From DAMCAP01 sp964369265 (lineage in GTDB: Bacteria > Bacillota > Clostridia > Oscillospirales > Ruminococcaceae): a stretch of DNA of 5,761 bases. The position numbers and the translations under genes are program-made. A model generated the notes under the pieces. That model was not told the DNA's origin. It did not search any database and saw only the letters and a list, made by a program, of their open reading frames with translations. The DNA lies in NCBI GenBank assembly GCA_964369265.1, contig CAYJEV010000106.1, positions 1-5,761 on the forward strand, read 5' to 3'. Below, in pieces: positions 5,750-5,761 of this stretch (its first letter is position 1; the number at the start of each line of letters is the position of its first letter).

Positions 5750-5761
5750 GCTTTTTTAAAA

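Overview
The window looks like chromosomal DNA of a low-GC Gram-positive bacterium of the class Clostridia (Bacillota). The evidence is AT-rich sequence, strong AGGAGG-type ribosome binding sites, sigma-A type promoters, a PadR/DUF1700/DUF4097 operon typical of Bacillota, a surface protein with InlB-type repeats, and interspersed palindromes of a kind I associate with Clostridia. Species cannot be named. All four transcription units with protein genes read on the minus strand; the only plus-strand candidate is a structured RNA at the left edge.

Left edge (1-600) has no protein gene. Bases 1-298 hold several strong helices, some mutually exclusive, ending in a near-perfect terminator. I read this as a non-coding RNA gene whose 5' end may lie outside the window; its class is not recognised with certainty. 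After it come two packed palindromic elements: a 112-bp unit with 14-bp perfect terminal inverted repeats (319-430) and a 157-bp MITE-like unit with imperfect terminal repeats of about 30 bp (431-587).

Bases 601-2352 are a compact three-gene operon read right to left: promoter with direct-repeat operator candidate, padR regulator, DUF1700/HAAS-type membrane protein, DUF4097 protein. The genes overlap by 8 and 11 nt, so translation is probably coupled. By analogy with other such operons, the PadR protein probably controls its own promoter and the two membrane-associated products form an envelope sensing or regulatory module; this is inference. Annotated starts were moved to internal ATGs that have proper Shine-Dalgarno sequences.

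Bases 2452-4641 are a monocistronic unit for a 685-residue surface protein: signal peptide, two InlB/Listeria-Bacteroides repeats, a 24-bp tandem repeat encoding EGGDGNTG, a long Ser/Thr/Pro/Asp linker, a small Ig-like domain and a three-helix C-terminal membrane anchor. It has a clear extended -10 promoter and a downstream hairpin.

Bases 4686-5749 encode an ApbE-family lipoprotein (FAD:protein FMN transferase) with its likely promoter region. No obvious flavinylation substrate is in the window. The least explained parts are the RNA candidate and its palindromic neighbours, the exact 19-residue repeat of the DUF4097 protein, and the surface protein's repeat tract.
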